From Chitinophaga barathri (GTDB lineage Bacteria > Bacteroidota > Bacteroidia > Chitinophagales > Chitinophagaceae): 64,000 nt of DNA. Shown here in pieces: positions 21,201 to 29,181 of this stretch. The stretch is taken from the NCBI RefSeq assembly GCF_003807585.1, contig NZ_RMBX01000006.1, forward strand, positions 186,001-250,000. Direction: 5' to 3'. Each line of letters starts with the position of its first letter. Position 1 is the first letter of the stretch. The position numbers were made by a program, and so were the translations under genes. A model generated the notes under the pieces. The model was not told where the DNA came from. It did not search any database and was given only the letters and a program-made list of their open reading frames with translations.

Positions 21201-21482
21201 TTTGTGCACGACTACCAGGTGTTGAAAATGGGCAAACTCGTAGGCATGCCTGTCCCGGGCAGCTGTACCTGGATGACGGGCCAGACCCTGCATGACAACG
21301 CCATGCATTTCAGCGTGCCCACCCTCGGCGTGAAAGACCTGGAAGGGCGTTATCTTGAAAATTCACAAACACAGCCTGATATAGAAGTCATGAACACCTA
21401 CGATACAGTAGCCGCCGGCCGCGACCAGCAGCTGGAAGCCGCTATCCGGGCATTGATGAAAGATATTAACGCAAACCGGTGA
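18291..21482 (+). CDS. Tricorn-like S41 family peptidase with N-terminal propeller
   Basis: 1063-aa exported protease; the signal peptide ends near LMASAADG. Residues about 30-330 and 330-600 carry WD40/TolB-like propeller repeats (YPAISPDGKTIAFTYRG, SFSPDGQRLLYAGERNG, QFSPDGKMIAFVEDRT). A helical C1-type domain follows, with NVSHTGAS holding the probable catalytic-triad histidine. A PDZ domain lies around 760-860, and the S41 core has VVDTRFNRGGDLASELI and ANYSDGHCF with the probable nucleophilic serine. These match the tricorn protease layout. It likely degrades peptides in the periplasm. It is the first gene of the block and overlaps the sigma-factor gene by four bases (GTGA), so the two are translationally coupled. 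Confidence 0.9.
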   Translation: MIPFKRLLPALCLLLSSLMASAADGPLWLRYPAISPDGKTIAFTYRGNLYKVSSAGGTATPLTMDGTNNCMPVWSRDGSSIAFAGNQAGNFDVYLIPSAGGEARRLTWHSADEFPYDFSVDKGVIFGAVRLDDPENRQFPSDALQELYQVPVSGGRVQQLLTTPAEDAKMSADGRFIIYHDRKGRENIWRKHQTSSIARDVWVYDSRTKSHRKLSPFVGEDRNPVWAGSDNFFYLSEKNGSFNVYRSSLSGNNEPQQVTFLKDHPVRFLSMGNGVLCFGYNGEIYVKTQDGNPVKVSVDISAAEKNDDETHVPFSDITEMTVSPSGKEIAFIMRGEVFAGSTEGNMIKRITRTPGAEAGLSFSPDGQRLLYAGERNGRWNIYQSEMIHPEERFFFNASSLKETTIINNDHENYQPQFSPDGKMIAFVEDRTTLKILNVASRQARTIAGPDQLYSRNDHDQYFEWSPDSRWLLIKYNGGGNGNDEVGIISATGNGKPVNLTRSGYSDSNPQWMMDGRMMIWQTDRNGLHSYANSSTRQDDVYALFFDRDLWKNFNLSKDEAALQKGLNTKSPQPAAAKETDIDWEGLELRKTRLTTHPSLLSSAVVSKEGETLYYLAKFERNYDLWSCNLRTKETKILLPLNISGASMQWDKDKKYIYLLAGGKVLRIDPAASKKESLSFSGEMAVNTAGERKEMFEHVWRRTKETFYTAGLHGVNWDALKTNYEKFLPYINNNYDFAELLNELLGELNVSHTGASFDDEMKDGDVTASLGVFYDLTYKGPGMAIKEVMKGGRLDDPAFKVTPGTVIEMIDGEKVSADKDFAAYLDRKAGKKILLGLREGNSTRQIQVKPVTPEKEFDLLYERWIKRNEAETDKLSNGQLGYVHLYRMNDGAYRRTYEEVLGKFPGRKGMVVDTRFNRGGDLASELIMFLSGKKIRENTTDRFLVYSEPAFRWTKPSIVLACEANYSDGHCFVHDYQVLKMGKLVGMPVPGSCTWMTGQTLHDNAMHFSVPTLGVKDLEGRYLENSQTQPDIEVMNTYDTVAAGRDQQLEAAIRALMKDINANR

Positions 21483-22030
21483 CAGGGGAAGAGAACAATA
21501 TAGCTTATTGGGAAGGGATCAGGAAAGGGAACAAACAGGCCTTTTTTGATCTCTACAACAATACTTATTTCCATCTTGTGCGGTTTGGGCTGAAGATCAC
21601 GGCCAATGACGAACTGGTAAAGGATTCCGTCACCCAGCTGTTCCTCCAGATCTGGGAAAAGCGCCATCGCCTGAATGCCGTTACCCAGGTACGGGCTTAC
21701 TTGTTTACAGCGCTTCGCCGCATGCTGCTGGACCAGCTGGAATACAACGCCAGGATAGAGACGGCCATCCATCGCATGGGGCAGCAGGAAGCTGCCAGCG
21801 AGCTGCCCTACGAAGAGATTATCGTGCGGGTGCAGCAGGACGAAGAGCTGAAACGAAAACTCTACCATGCCATGCAGCAGCTCACCCCCCGGCAAAAGGA
21901 ACTGATCGACCTGATGTTCTTCGAAGGGTACAGTTACCAGCAGATCGCCGAACATACCTCGCAAAGCGTCAAAACCGTGTACAATACCATGTACAACGCT
22001 ATCCGGCTGCTCCGGGAGCTATTGAAATGA
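21479..22030 (+). CDS. ECF RNA polymerase sigma factor (FecI/SigV-like)
   Basis: 183-aa extracytoplasmic-function sigma factor. Region 2 is at about residues 20-95 (AFFDLYNNTYFHLVRFGLKI through VRAYLFTALRRMLLDQLEY), binding core polymerase and the -10 element. Region 4 is at about 125-180 (LTPRQKELIDLMFFEGYSYQQIAEHTSQSVKTVYNTMYNAI), a helix-turn-helix for the -35 element. The start is GTG, overlapping the protease stop codon. The next gene encodes a FecR-type anti-sigma factor and then an STN-domain SusC, so this is a cell-surface signalling sigma factor whose most likely targets are the downstream susCD genes. Confidence 0.94.
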   Translation: MTGEENNIAYWEGIRKGNKQAFFDLYNNTYFHLVRFGLKITANDELVKDSVTQLFLQIWEKRHRLNAVTQVRAYLFTALRRMLLDQLEYNARIETAIHRMGQQEAASELPYEEIIVRVQQDEELKRKLYHAMQQLTPRQKELIDLMFFEGYSYQQIAEHTSQSVKTVYNTMYNAIRLLRELLK

Positions 22031-22107
22031 CCGGGTTTAAAAAAAAGTTAAAATTTCTTTGGGTAAAATCGCCTTTTCCGCCGTCAGTTTCTGAAAGGTG
22101 TATGTAG

Positions 22108-23166
22108 ATGAGCGATAACTACCGCAGCGTGGAAGATTTTGTCTGTGACGAATCATTCCAGCGATATTGCCTCGGAACGGACCAGTCCGCCACTGATTTC
22201 TGGGAAAACTGGATAAAGGAACATCCTGATGCCTCCGCTGAGATAGCCGGGGCCAGGGAACTCTTTTCCATGCTGAATGCCCGCCAGGGCAACCTTGGGG
22301 AGCAGGTGCGCGAACTGAAGGATGGCCTGGAGCGCTCCACGTTCCTGAAAGAGGAGTTCGGGCAGCGGGAGGCCATCAGCCGCAGGCCCCGCAGGATATT
22401 GTATGCGGGCATCGCCGCGTCTTTGCTGCTGGCCGTAAGCGTCTACTTTTTCCTGGACAGGCAGGGCGGTAAATCCCCTGAATCAATGCCCGTCATCGCC
22501 GCCACCATCCAATCCGGTAGCGAGCCGCGCAAAACATTGATGCTGGCGGACGGTTCGGTACTGACCATGCGCCACAACAGCAGCATTTCCCTCTCTGAAG
22601 GCTTCAGCAAAACAAACAGGGTACTCACCCTTTCCGGGGAGGCCTTTTTTGATGTAAAACCGGATCCCTCGCATCCTTTTATCGTACACACCAAAGACGC
22701 CAGCATCGAAGTGCTGGGTACCGTTTTTAATGTCAGCGCCTATCCCGAAAATTCCTATACGGAAACGGCCCTGTTCAGGGGCAGGGTGGAGGTGACTTCG
22801 AAAGAAGACCCCTCCCGTAAAACCGTGCTGATGCCCAGCCAGAAACTGGTGATACAGTCCGGCGGCAAAAGGGACACCGCTTTCGCCGTCCGTTCACTGG
22901 CGGTGGACCCGGTGGATCATAAAGCAAAGGAGATTGCATGGGTGAGGAACCGGCTGAAGATCCAGGATGAGTCGCTGGAGCAGATCGCGGGGCGTCTTCA
23001 GCAGTGGTACGGCATTCCCATCGTTATTACAAACGAAGAAGTAAAGAAATACAGCTATTCCGGGACATTTGAGAGTGAAACTGTCATCAAGGCCCTGGAA
23101 GCCTTGCAGTTATCTTATCCCTTCAGTTTTGAAGTAGAACAAACCAGGATCGTTATCAGTAAATAA
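22108..23166 (+). CDS. FecR-family anti-sigma factor
   Basis: 352 aa. The cytoplasmic N-terminal part (about 1-90) should hold the sigma factor, a single TM helix lies near residues 93-110 (ILYAGIAASLLLAVSVYFFL), and the periplasmic FecR domain contains RKTLMLADGSVLTMRHNSSISL and the typical LSGEAFFDVKPDPSHPFIVHT. The C-terminal DUF4974/STN-interacting region (LEQIAGRLQQWYGIPIVI) is standard in Bacteroidota. It receives the signal from the STN domain of the downstream SusC and releases the sigma factor when substrate is bound. It lies 77 bases after the sigma gene in the same orientation. Confidence 0.94.
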   Translation: MSDNYRSVEDFVCDESFQRYCLGTDQSATDFWENWIKEHPDASAEIAGARELFSMLNARQGNLGEQVRELKDGLERSTFLKEEFGQREAISRRPRRILYAGIAASLLLAVSVYFFLDRQGGKSPESMPVIAATIQSGSEPRKTLMLADGSVLTMRHNSSISLSEGFSKTNRVLTLSGEAFFDVKPDPSHPFIVHTKDASIEVLGTVFNVSAYPENSYTETALFRGRVEVTSKEDPSRKTVLMPSQKLVIQSGGKRDTAFAVRSLAVDPVDHKAKEIAWVRNRLKIQDESLEQIAGRLQQWYGIPIVITNEEVKKYSYSGTFESETVIKALEALQLSYPFSFEVEQTRIVISK

Positions 23167-23225
23167 CAAAACAACCAGGATCATTCAGACAGTAATCAAT
23201 CAGGAAGCACTTTAGAAACAAGGAA

Positions 23226-23303
23226 AAGAAGTGTTGGCGCACTTCTTCCATCAACCAGGATCAATTACTAAAATAAAAAACGGGAAGTGTTGGCGCACTT
23301 CCC
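23226..23303 (+). repeat. Twin hairpins with identical TTGGCG loop upstream of susC
   Basis: Two inverted repeats 48 bases apart share the loop TTGGCG and inner stem GAAGTG/CACTTC: AAGAAGTG...CACTTCTT at 23226-23247 and GGGAAGTG...CACTTCCC at 23282-23303. The two outer pairs differ between copies (A-T against G-C) but stay paired, which supports a real RNA structure. The second copy ends 13 bases before the likely susC start. The flanking word AACCAGGATCA also occurs twice in the same gap (near 23172 and 23253). Confidence 0.65.
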
Positions 23304-23316
23304 TGCGGTTCAGAAA

Positions 23317-26300
23317 ATGTATAAGGCTATTCACTCACTAAACCATAACAAAGTTATGAAACTCCCGCTATTGTTGGCTATGAAACTAATTACGCTATTG
23401 CTTCTACTGGGTTTCCAGGTGCATGCCATTACCGGCTCGGGGCAGGACAAGATTAGTCTTGATCTGCGCAAAAGCAGCATCAGGAACGTTCTCAACCAGG
23501 TCGAGAAACAAACCACCTACCGTTTTGTGTATCATACGGGCACCCTGCCGGAAAACCAGCGGGTGAACATTACCGTTGAGAACGCGGAGCTTTCACAGGT
23601 GCTTTCCCGCGCCTTCGCCGGGCTGGGGCTGAACTATGTGATAAAAGAAGATAACCTGGTGGTGATCGTCGCCGCGGGCCAGACCGCCATTGCGGACAGG
23701 ATCGTAAAAGGCCGCGTGACCAGCGCCGCAAACGAACCGCTGCCCGGTGTAGCCGTTCGCGTAACGGGTACCAACACCGGCACCGCTACGGACGGAGACG
23801 GCCGTTTTGCCGTGAGCGTACCGGACGGGGCCAAAACCCTGGAGTTTTCACTGCTGGGTTTCGTTGCCCAGACGGTGACCATCGGCCAGCTGGCGGAATT
23901 CAACGTAGTGCTGCAGCCTTCTACCACCAGCCTGGGAGAAGTGGTGGTAACAGGTTATACCGGTTATAACAGGAGTAAATCCGTATCAGCCGCCACTACC
24001 GTGGGAGGGGACAAGATCAACGAAGTGCCGGCGGCAACGTTTGAGCAGGCGCTCCAGGGCCGTGTGCCGGGGTTGCAGGTGAACGCAGTGTCCGGCCAGC
24101 CGGGTACCAGCGCCAATGTAACGCTGAGAGGCATAGGCACCATCGCAGGTAATACCAGCGTACTCTACGTAATGGATGGCGTACCCATCGAAGCGGGGGC
24201 TTTCCAGGCGATCAACCCCGGGGACATCGAATCCGTAACCGTACTGAAAGACGCATCCGCCAAAGCGCTGTACGGTTCCCGCGGCTCCAACGGCGTGATC
24301 GTGATCACCACCAAAAAAGGAAAATCAGGGAAAGTGGCCGTGGAATACCGCTCGCAATACGGTGTTTCTACCCTTACCACCCCCCGTTTTAATATGATGA
24401 ATTCAGCGGAAAGAAAAGAATTTGAAGAAGGGATCGGTGTAGAGACCGGCGCGGAAGCAGGCCCCTTCTGGACTTATTCCAAACTGAACCCTGAATACGC
24501 AAACATGAGCGCAGCCGAAAAAGCGGATGCCGACCGCATCGTGGACAGCCTTTTGCACATGGATACAGACTGGCGCGACCTCTTTATGCGCAACGGCAAA
24601 TACATGGAGCAGCAGGTAAGCGCCAGCGGCGGCAATGAAAATATCAGGTTCTATACATCCCTTAACTATTTCGATCAACAGGGCCTCGTACGGGTGTCCG
24701 ACATGAAGCGTTACACACTAAAAAACAACCTGGACTTCACGGCGGGAAAATTCTCCGCCAACCTGAATGCGAACGTAGGGTATTCAAAAAGCAACTTTAT
24801 ACAGAACGAAGGTGGTACGGGAGCCAACAACCCGCTGTCTTCCGTGTATTACGCGCTGCCTTATGAATATCCCTACGCTCCGGACGGGAAGCTGGTGACC
24901 ACGGGCGACGGCGCGGATTATCCCGTGCTGGACCTCCGCGAAGGCAGCGATTCTTACGAAAGGATGCTGAACACCACCAAAACGCAGAACCAGCTGAAAA
25001 TGATCGTGAGCACTTCACTCAACTACGAGATCGTAAAAGGACTGGTGGCAAAAACGAGACTGGGCATCGATTACAGAGACCTGACGAATGAAGAATGGAT
25101 CAACCCGGCTTCTTATGCGGGCAGTAAAATATCCAATGGTTCCGCCGGCAGTTACAGCGAAGGTATATCCCGCCGCAGTTCTGTGATCTCCACTTCCGGT
25201 CTTACCTACAATAACACATTCAACAGCAAACATGAGCTGGAAGTATCCGGTTATTTCGAATATCTCAAAAACACTTTCCGTTCCTTCGGATATACCGGCT
25301 ACGGCCTTGACCCCCGCCTGCCCAGGACGCCCGCGGGAGTCGGCGATCCCGGCACGTATACGCCCCTGCTGAACGGCGGCAAATCATCAAACGCCACCGC
25401 ATCATTTATCGGGCTGCTCCGTTACACTTACAACAACAAGTATACTTTCAACGGAAGTTACCGTTACGACGGCTCTTCCATGGTGCCTGAAACCAACAGG
25501 TGGCACGGCTTTTACTCCGCGGGGGTAAGCTGGGAAACCAAACGCGAGGCATTCCTTGAAGATGTGGACTTCATCTCCGCCCTTCGTTTCAGGGCCAGCT
25601 ACGGCACCACCGCCAGCCAGTTCCTGAATGACTTTGCTTACCTGGCTACCTTCGAAAGGGCTTCCTACGGCGGCAATCCTGCTATTGTGCCCAGCCAGCC
25701 GGGCAACGCGGAGTATGACTGGGAATATGCAAAAGAGCTGAACATCGGTTTTGACCTCGGCTTGACCCGCAGCAACCGCATCCGCCTGACCATGGAGTTT
25801 TACAACCGCATTACCAGTAACCTGTTCATCGACCAGCGCCTTTCCTTCACCGCCGGCGTACCGGACGAAACGCTGCCGATCAGCTCCGGCAAAATGCGCA
25901 ACAGGGGTATTGAAATAGACCTCCAGGGAGACATCGTGCGCAAAGCGGAACTCACCTGGACCGTGGGCGTGAACATGGCTTACAATAAAAATAAAGTACT
26001 GGACCTTGGCGGCGCGGACGAATTTGAGAACGGGTATACCGGCATCATCCGCGTAGGCCTGCCCTTCGGCTCGCATTACGCACCCAAATGGGCTGGTGTA
26101 GACCCTGCCAACGGCGACCCGCTTTATTACGACATCGACGGCAAGATCACGACCGACTACGATGCGGCCACCATGAGCGTAGCGGAGTTTGGTACTTATG
26201 TTCCGGAGATCACAGGCGGTTTTAATACAGGCCTTACCTGGAAAAACTTTTATGCAAACGCGCTGCTGAGCTTTAATGCGAAAGTGATGCGTTATAACAA

Positions 26301-26673
26301 TGAGGATTACTTCAACGAAAACCCCAGCTTCATCACCAGCAACCAGAGCACCAGGCTGCTGTACGACCGCTGGAAAAAGCCGGGGGACAATGCCATCCTG
26401 CCACGCATCAGCGCGGACCGCAATTACACGTCACGCGACATACAGGATGCTTCATTCCTGCGCCTGCGCAATGCGAACATCGGCTACAACCTGCCGAAAC
26501 ATGTGCTCAGCAGCCTGAAGATCATCAAAGGCGCGCAGATCTATGTACAGGGGCAAAACCTGTTCACCTGGACCAAATGGAGAGGCTTTGATCCTGAAAA
26601 CGGCAACGAATACGCCCGCTTCAGCTATCCCACTCCCCGGACCTATGTGGTAGGCTTAAATGTTAACTTTTAA
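23317..26673 (+). CDS. SusC/RagA-family TonB-linked outer membrane protein with STN domain
   Basis: About 1118-aa TonB-dependent transporter. After the signal peptide (KLITLLLLLGFQVHA) comes an STN domain (ISLDLRKSSIRNVLNQVEKQTTYRF through LNYVIKEDNLVVIV), the signalling module that contacts FecR. A carboxypeptidase-regulatory beta-sandwich follows (VKGRVTSAANEPLPGVAVRV). The plug carries the SusC signature region (LGEVVVTGY, DGVPIE, SVTVLKDASAKALYGSRGSNGVIVITT), then the large beta-barrel ends FSYPTPRTYVVGLNVNF. It imports large substrates through the outer membrane with SusD as lid. I chose ATG 23317 because it falls just after the second upstream hairpin; ATG 23356 is possible. The cargo is unknown from sequence, but context suggests cyanophycin-related peptides. 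Confidence 0.95.
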   Translation: MYKAIHSLNHNKVMKLPLLLAMKLITLLLLLGFQVHAITGSGQDKISLDLRKSSIRNVLNQVEKQTTYRFVYHTGTLPENQRVNITVENAELSQVLSRAFAGLGLNYVIKEDNLVVIVAAGQTAIADRIVKGRVTSAANEPLPGVAVRVTGTNTGTATDGDGRFAVSVPDGAKTLEFSLLGFVAQTVTIGQLAEFNVVLQPSTTSLGEVVVTGYTGYNRSKSVSAATTVGGDKINEVPAATFEQALQGRVPGLQVNAVSGQPGTSANVTLRGIGTIAGNTSVLYVMDGVPIEAGAFQAINPGDIESVTVLKDASAKALYGSRGSNGVIVITTKKGKSGKVAVEYRSQYGVSTLTTPRFNMMNSAERKEFEEGIGVETGAEAGPFWTYSKLNPEYANMSAAEKADADRIVDSLLHMDTDWRDLFMRNGKYMEQQVSASGGNENIRFYTSLNYFDQQGLVRVSDMKRYTLKNNLDFTAGKFSANLNANVGYSKSNFIQNEGGTGANNPLSSVYYALPYEYPYAPDGKLVTTGDGADYPVLDLREGSDSYERMLNTTKTQNQLKMIVSTSLNYEIVKGLVAKTRLGIDYRDLTNEEWINPASYAGSKISNGSAGSYSEGISRRSSVISTSGLTYNNTFNSKHELEVSGYFEYLKNTFRSFGYTGYGLDPRLPRTPAGVGDPGTYTPLLNGGKSSNATASFIGLLRYTYNNKYTFNGSYRYDGSSMVPETNRWHGFYSAGVSWETKREAFLEDVDFISALRFRASYGTTASQFLNDFAYLATFERASYGGNPAIVPSQPGNAEYDWEYAKELNIGFDLGLTRSNRIRLTMEFYNRITSNLFIDQRLSFTAGVPDETLPISSGKMRNRGIEIDLQGDIVRKAELTWTVGVNMAYNKNKVLDLGGADEFENGYTGIIRVGLPFGSHYAPKWAGVDPANGDPLYYDIDGKITTDYDAATMSVAEFGTYVPEITGGFNTGLTWKNFYANALLSFNAKVMRYNNEDYFNENPSFITSNQSTRLLYDRWKKPGDNAILPRISADRNYTSRDIQDASFLRLRNANIGYNLPKHVLSSLKIIKGAQIYVQGQNLFTWTKWRGFDPENGNEYARFSYPTPRTYVVGLNVNF

Positions 26674-26682
26674 TCTTTCATT

Positions 26683-28107
26683 ATGCGCAGCATGAAAAAA
26701 TATTTTCTCTATATAACCGCCATAACCTTTGCCGCTTCAGCCTGTAACAAACAGCTGGACCTCCGCCCCTCGGATTATATCGATCCGGAAGGTGCTTACC
26801 AGAACGTGGAGGATGTGAACCAGGGCTTACTGGGCGCTTATTCCATACTCAGCTATTATTCCAGCATCCGTTACACCTCCCTCATTACGGACGAAAACAT
26901 GCTGCCTTCCGAGAACAGCACCGGTTCGGGTTTTGCTACCCACCGCTGGCAGTACGACGGCAGTTTCCTGCACGATGCCTGGAAAGACAATTACATTGCC
27001 ATAGACCGGCTGAACAGAGCGCTGAGCGCTTCACGCAAAGTTGCCGTATTGCCCTCGCAACATGAAGCGCTGGCCCAGTACCAGGGCGAGCTGCTGGCTT
27101 TGAGGGCTTATTGCCACCTGGAGCTGGTGCGCAACTTTGCGGAGAAATACGAACCTGCTGCTATGGGCGTTCCCTACATGGACAGCTCTTATATCGGCAA
27201 ACCCGCCAGGCTCAGTTTCGGGCAGACCATGGCAAAGATCAACGAAGATCTCGCCGCGGCAAAAGGTCTGATCCCCGGAGGTTTCGATGACCGCACGAGG
27301 ATCACCAAAGCGGCGGTGTCCGCTTTGCAGGCACGTGTGGCATTGTATGAGAAGAACTGGGACAATGCGATCACCTTCGCCACCGAGGCGATAACCGCAC
27401 TGCCGCTGGCTACCCGCACACAGTTCCCGCAGATATGGAAAGACAACAGCACTGCCGAGGTGTTCTGGAAACTAAAAAGAGTGACCGGTGACGAAGAGAT
27501 CGGTGGGTTTTATACCCAGGCCGGTTTCCTGGACAACCCCGCAGGCAGAAGAGTGTATTATGCCGCTTCCTACAAACTCACAAACCTGTTCGACAAGGTT
27601 AACGATATCCGTTTTTCCTCCTACATCACCATCGATCCGGGACGTCTCGCAGCCGGGAACGTACCGAATGTAGTAGTGAAATATATCGGCGCAAACGCTT
27701 CTGCCAGCAACCTGGTGGACGTGAAACTGCTGCGTACCGGCGAAATGTACCTGATACGCGCCGAAGCATATGCGGAAAAAACACAGCCTGGCCTCGCGGC
27801 GGATGATCTGAACAACCTGCGTGCCGCGCGTATTGCGGGATATGTACCGCAGACCTTCGCGGATAAAGCGGCCATCATTGCAGCTGTTTATACAGAACGG
27901 TTTAAAGAGCTTGCTTTTGAAGGGCACCGGCATTTTGACCTGAGAAGAAGGGATATGAACATCTCCAGGAATCCACAGGATGCGGTGAACGCACTCGGCG
28001 CTGTATTGCTTACACCAAACGATGCGGAATATGTATTCCCTATCCCGAACAGCGAGTTGCGCGCAAACCCGAACATGAAACAGAATCCCGGTTACGTGAA
28101 TAAATAA
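26683..28107 (+). CDS. SusD/RagB-family nutrient-binding outer membrane lipoprotein
   Basis: 474 aa; lipobox AASAC with the lipidated cysteine near residue 21, placing it on the cell surface as the lid of the upstream SusC. The N-terminal SusD-like region (QLDLRPSDYIDPEGAYQNVEDVNQGLLGAY) and the TPR-rich core precede the C-terminal RagB signature (TGEMYLIRAEAYAE, then RFKELAFEGHRHFDLRR, ending FPIPNSELRANPNMKQNPGY). It is separated from susC by nine bases, the normal susCD pairing. SusD substrate specificity cannot be read from sequence. Confidence 0.95.
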   Translation: MRSMKKYFLYITAITFAASACNKQLDLRPSDYIDPEGAYQNVEDVNQGLLGAYSILSYYSSIRYTSLITDENMLPSENSTGSGFATHRWQYDGSFLHDAWKDNYIAIDRLNRALSASRKVAVLPSQHEALAQYQGELLALRAYCHLELVRNFAEKYEPAAMGVPYMDSSYIGKPARLSFGQTMAKINEDLAAAKGLIPGGFDDRTRITKAAVSALQARVALYEKNWDNAITFATEAITALPLATRTQFPQIWKDNSTAEVFWKLKRVTGDEEIGGFYTQAGFLDNPAGRRVYYAASYKLTNLFDKVNDIRFSSYITIDPGRLAAGNVPNVVVKYIGANASASNLVDVKLLRTGEMYLIRAEAYAEKTQPGLAADDLNNLRAARIAGYVPQTFADKAAIIAAVYTERFKELAFEGHRHFDLRRRDMNISRNPQDAVNALGAVLLTPNDAEYVFPIPNSELRANPNMKQNPGYVNK

Positions 28108-28151
28108 ACGGAAGGGAAATACATCAGGCCTTTAAAAGAGATTTTGAACTC

Positions 28152-29180
28152 ATGAAACGATTATTGACGGTTATTTTAATAGGGTTTTCCGCATATGCGC
28201 AGGCTCAAACGGTAAGACCAGCCCGCGTTGTGAGCGGGAGGGCGGCTTCACTGGGGGTAACAGGCGATACGGCGGATGTAGTGACCAAAACCCGTGGCGG
28301 CGTAGCCCTTGTGGGCGGCGGTGGCGATGTGCCCGGCGCTTTCCGGTGGATGATCGACAGGAGCGGGGGAGGGAACGTAGTGGTGATCCGCGCTTCCAGC
28401 AATTATTTGTACAACAATACCATAGACAGCCTTGGCAAAGTAAGTTCGGTGGAAACCCTGCTGATCGACTCCCGTGAGCTGGCAAACAATCCCGAAGTGG
28501 CCCGGGTGATCAGGAATGCGGAGATGCTGTTTATATCGGGCGGCGACCAATCCAATTACATGAATTTCTGGAGAGGCACCAAAACCGCCGAAGCCATTAA
28601 TTACCTGCTGAATGAGAAAAAAGTGCCTGTAGGCGGCACGAGCGCGGGTTGCGCTGTGCTCACCGGTATGTATTACAGCGGAGAAACAGGCAGCGCCACG
28701 GCCAAAGCCCTGGAGAATCCCTACGACAGCCTGGTGACGCTATACAACAACGATTTCCTGCAACCGCCTTTCCTGCACAACGTGATCAGCGATCAGCATT
28801 ACGTGGCCCGCAAGCGCCAGGGACGGCATATGGCCTTTTTAGCGCGTATTATCACAGACTGGAAGGTATTCCCCAAAGGCATCGCGCCGGACGAAAGAAC
28901 GGCCGTATGCATCGACGAGAAGGGGAATGCGCAGGTATATGGGGAAGGAAAAGCTTATTTTCTGTCCACCAGCGCCAGGCATGCCCCTGAGCAATGCGCG
29001 CCGGGCAAACCCGTGCAATGGCTCGGCAACCGGGAAGCAGTGACGGTTTACGAGTTGCAGGGCGCGGAGAATGGCAATGGTTATTTTTCCGTGTCGGACT
29101 TTGCACCGGCAAAAGCAAAAGGCGGGAAATGGTATTTTTGGTGGGTGGAAAATGGTATCTTAAAAGAAAGAACAAAATAA
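28152..29180 (+). CDS. Exported cyanophycinase (peptidase family S51)
   Basis: 342 aa with signal peptide (ending AYAQAQ). Family S51 cyanophycinases cut the beta-Asp-Arg backbone of cyanophycin (multi-L-arginyl-poly-L-aspartate) to dipeptides. Seen here are the GGGGDVPGAF opening, the GGDQSNYMNFW motif near residue 130, the nucleophile elbow GGTSAGCAVL near 161-170 with the catalytic serine, and DQHYVARKRQGR near 217, typical of the family. The coding region is 44 bases after susD and only one base before the isoaspartyl peptidase gene, so all four are probably one transcript. An alternative reading is a related exported S51 exopeptidase acting on other isoaspartyl peptides. Confidence 0.88.
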   Translation: MKRLLTVILIGFSAYAQAQTVRPARVVSGRAASLGVTGDTADVVTKTRGGVALVGGGGDVPGAFRWMIDRSGGGNVVVIRASSNYLYNNTIDSLGKVSSVETLLIDSRELANNPEVARVIRNAEMLFISGGDQSNYMNFWRGTKTAEAINYLLNEKKVPVGGTSAGCAVLTGMYYSGETGSATAKALENPYDSLVTLYNNDFLQPPFLHNVISDQHYVARKRQGRHMAFLARIITDWKVFPKGIAPDERTAVCIDEKGNAQVYGEGKAYFLSTSARHAPEQCAPGKPVQWLGNREAVTVYELQGAENGNGYFSVSDFAPAKAKGGKWYFWWVENGILKERTK

Positions 29181-29181
29181 T

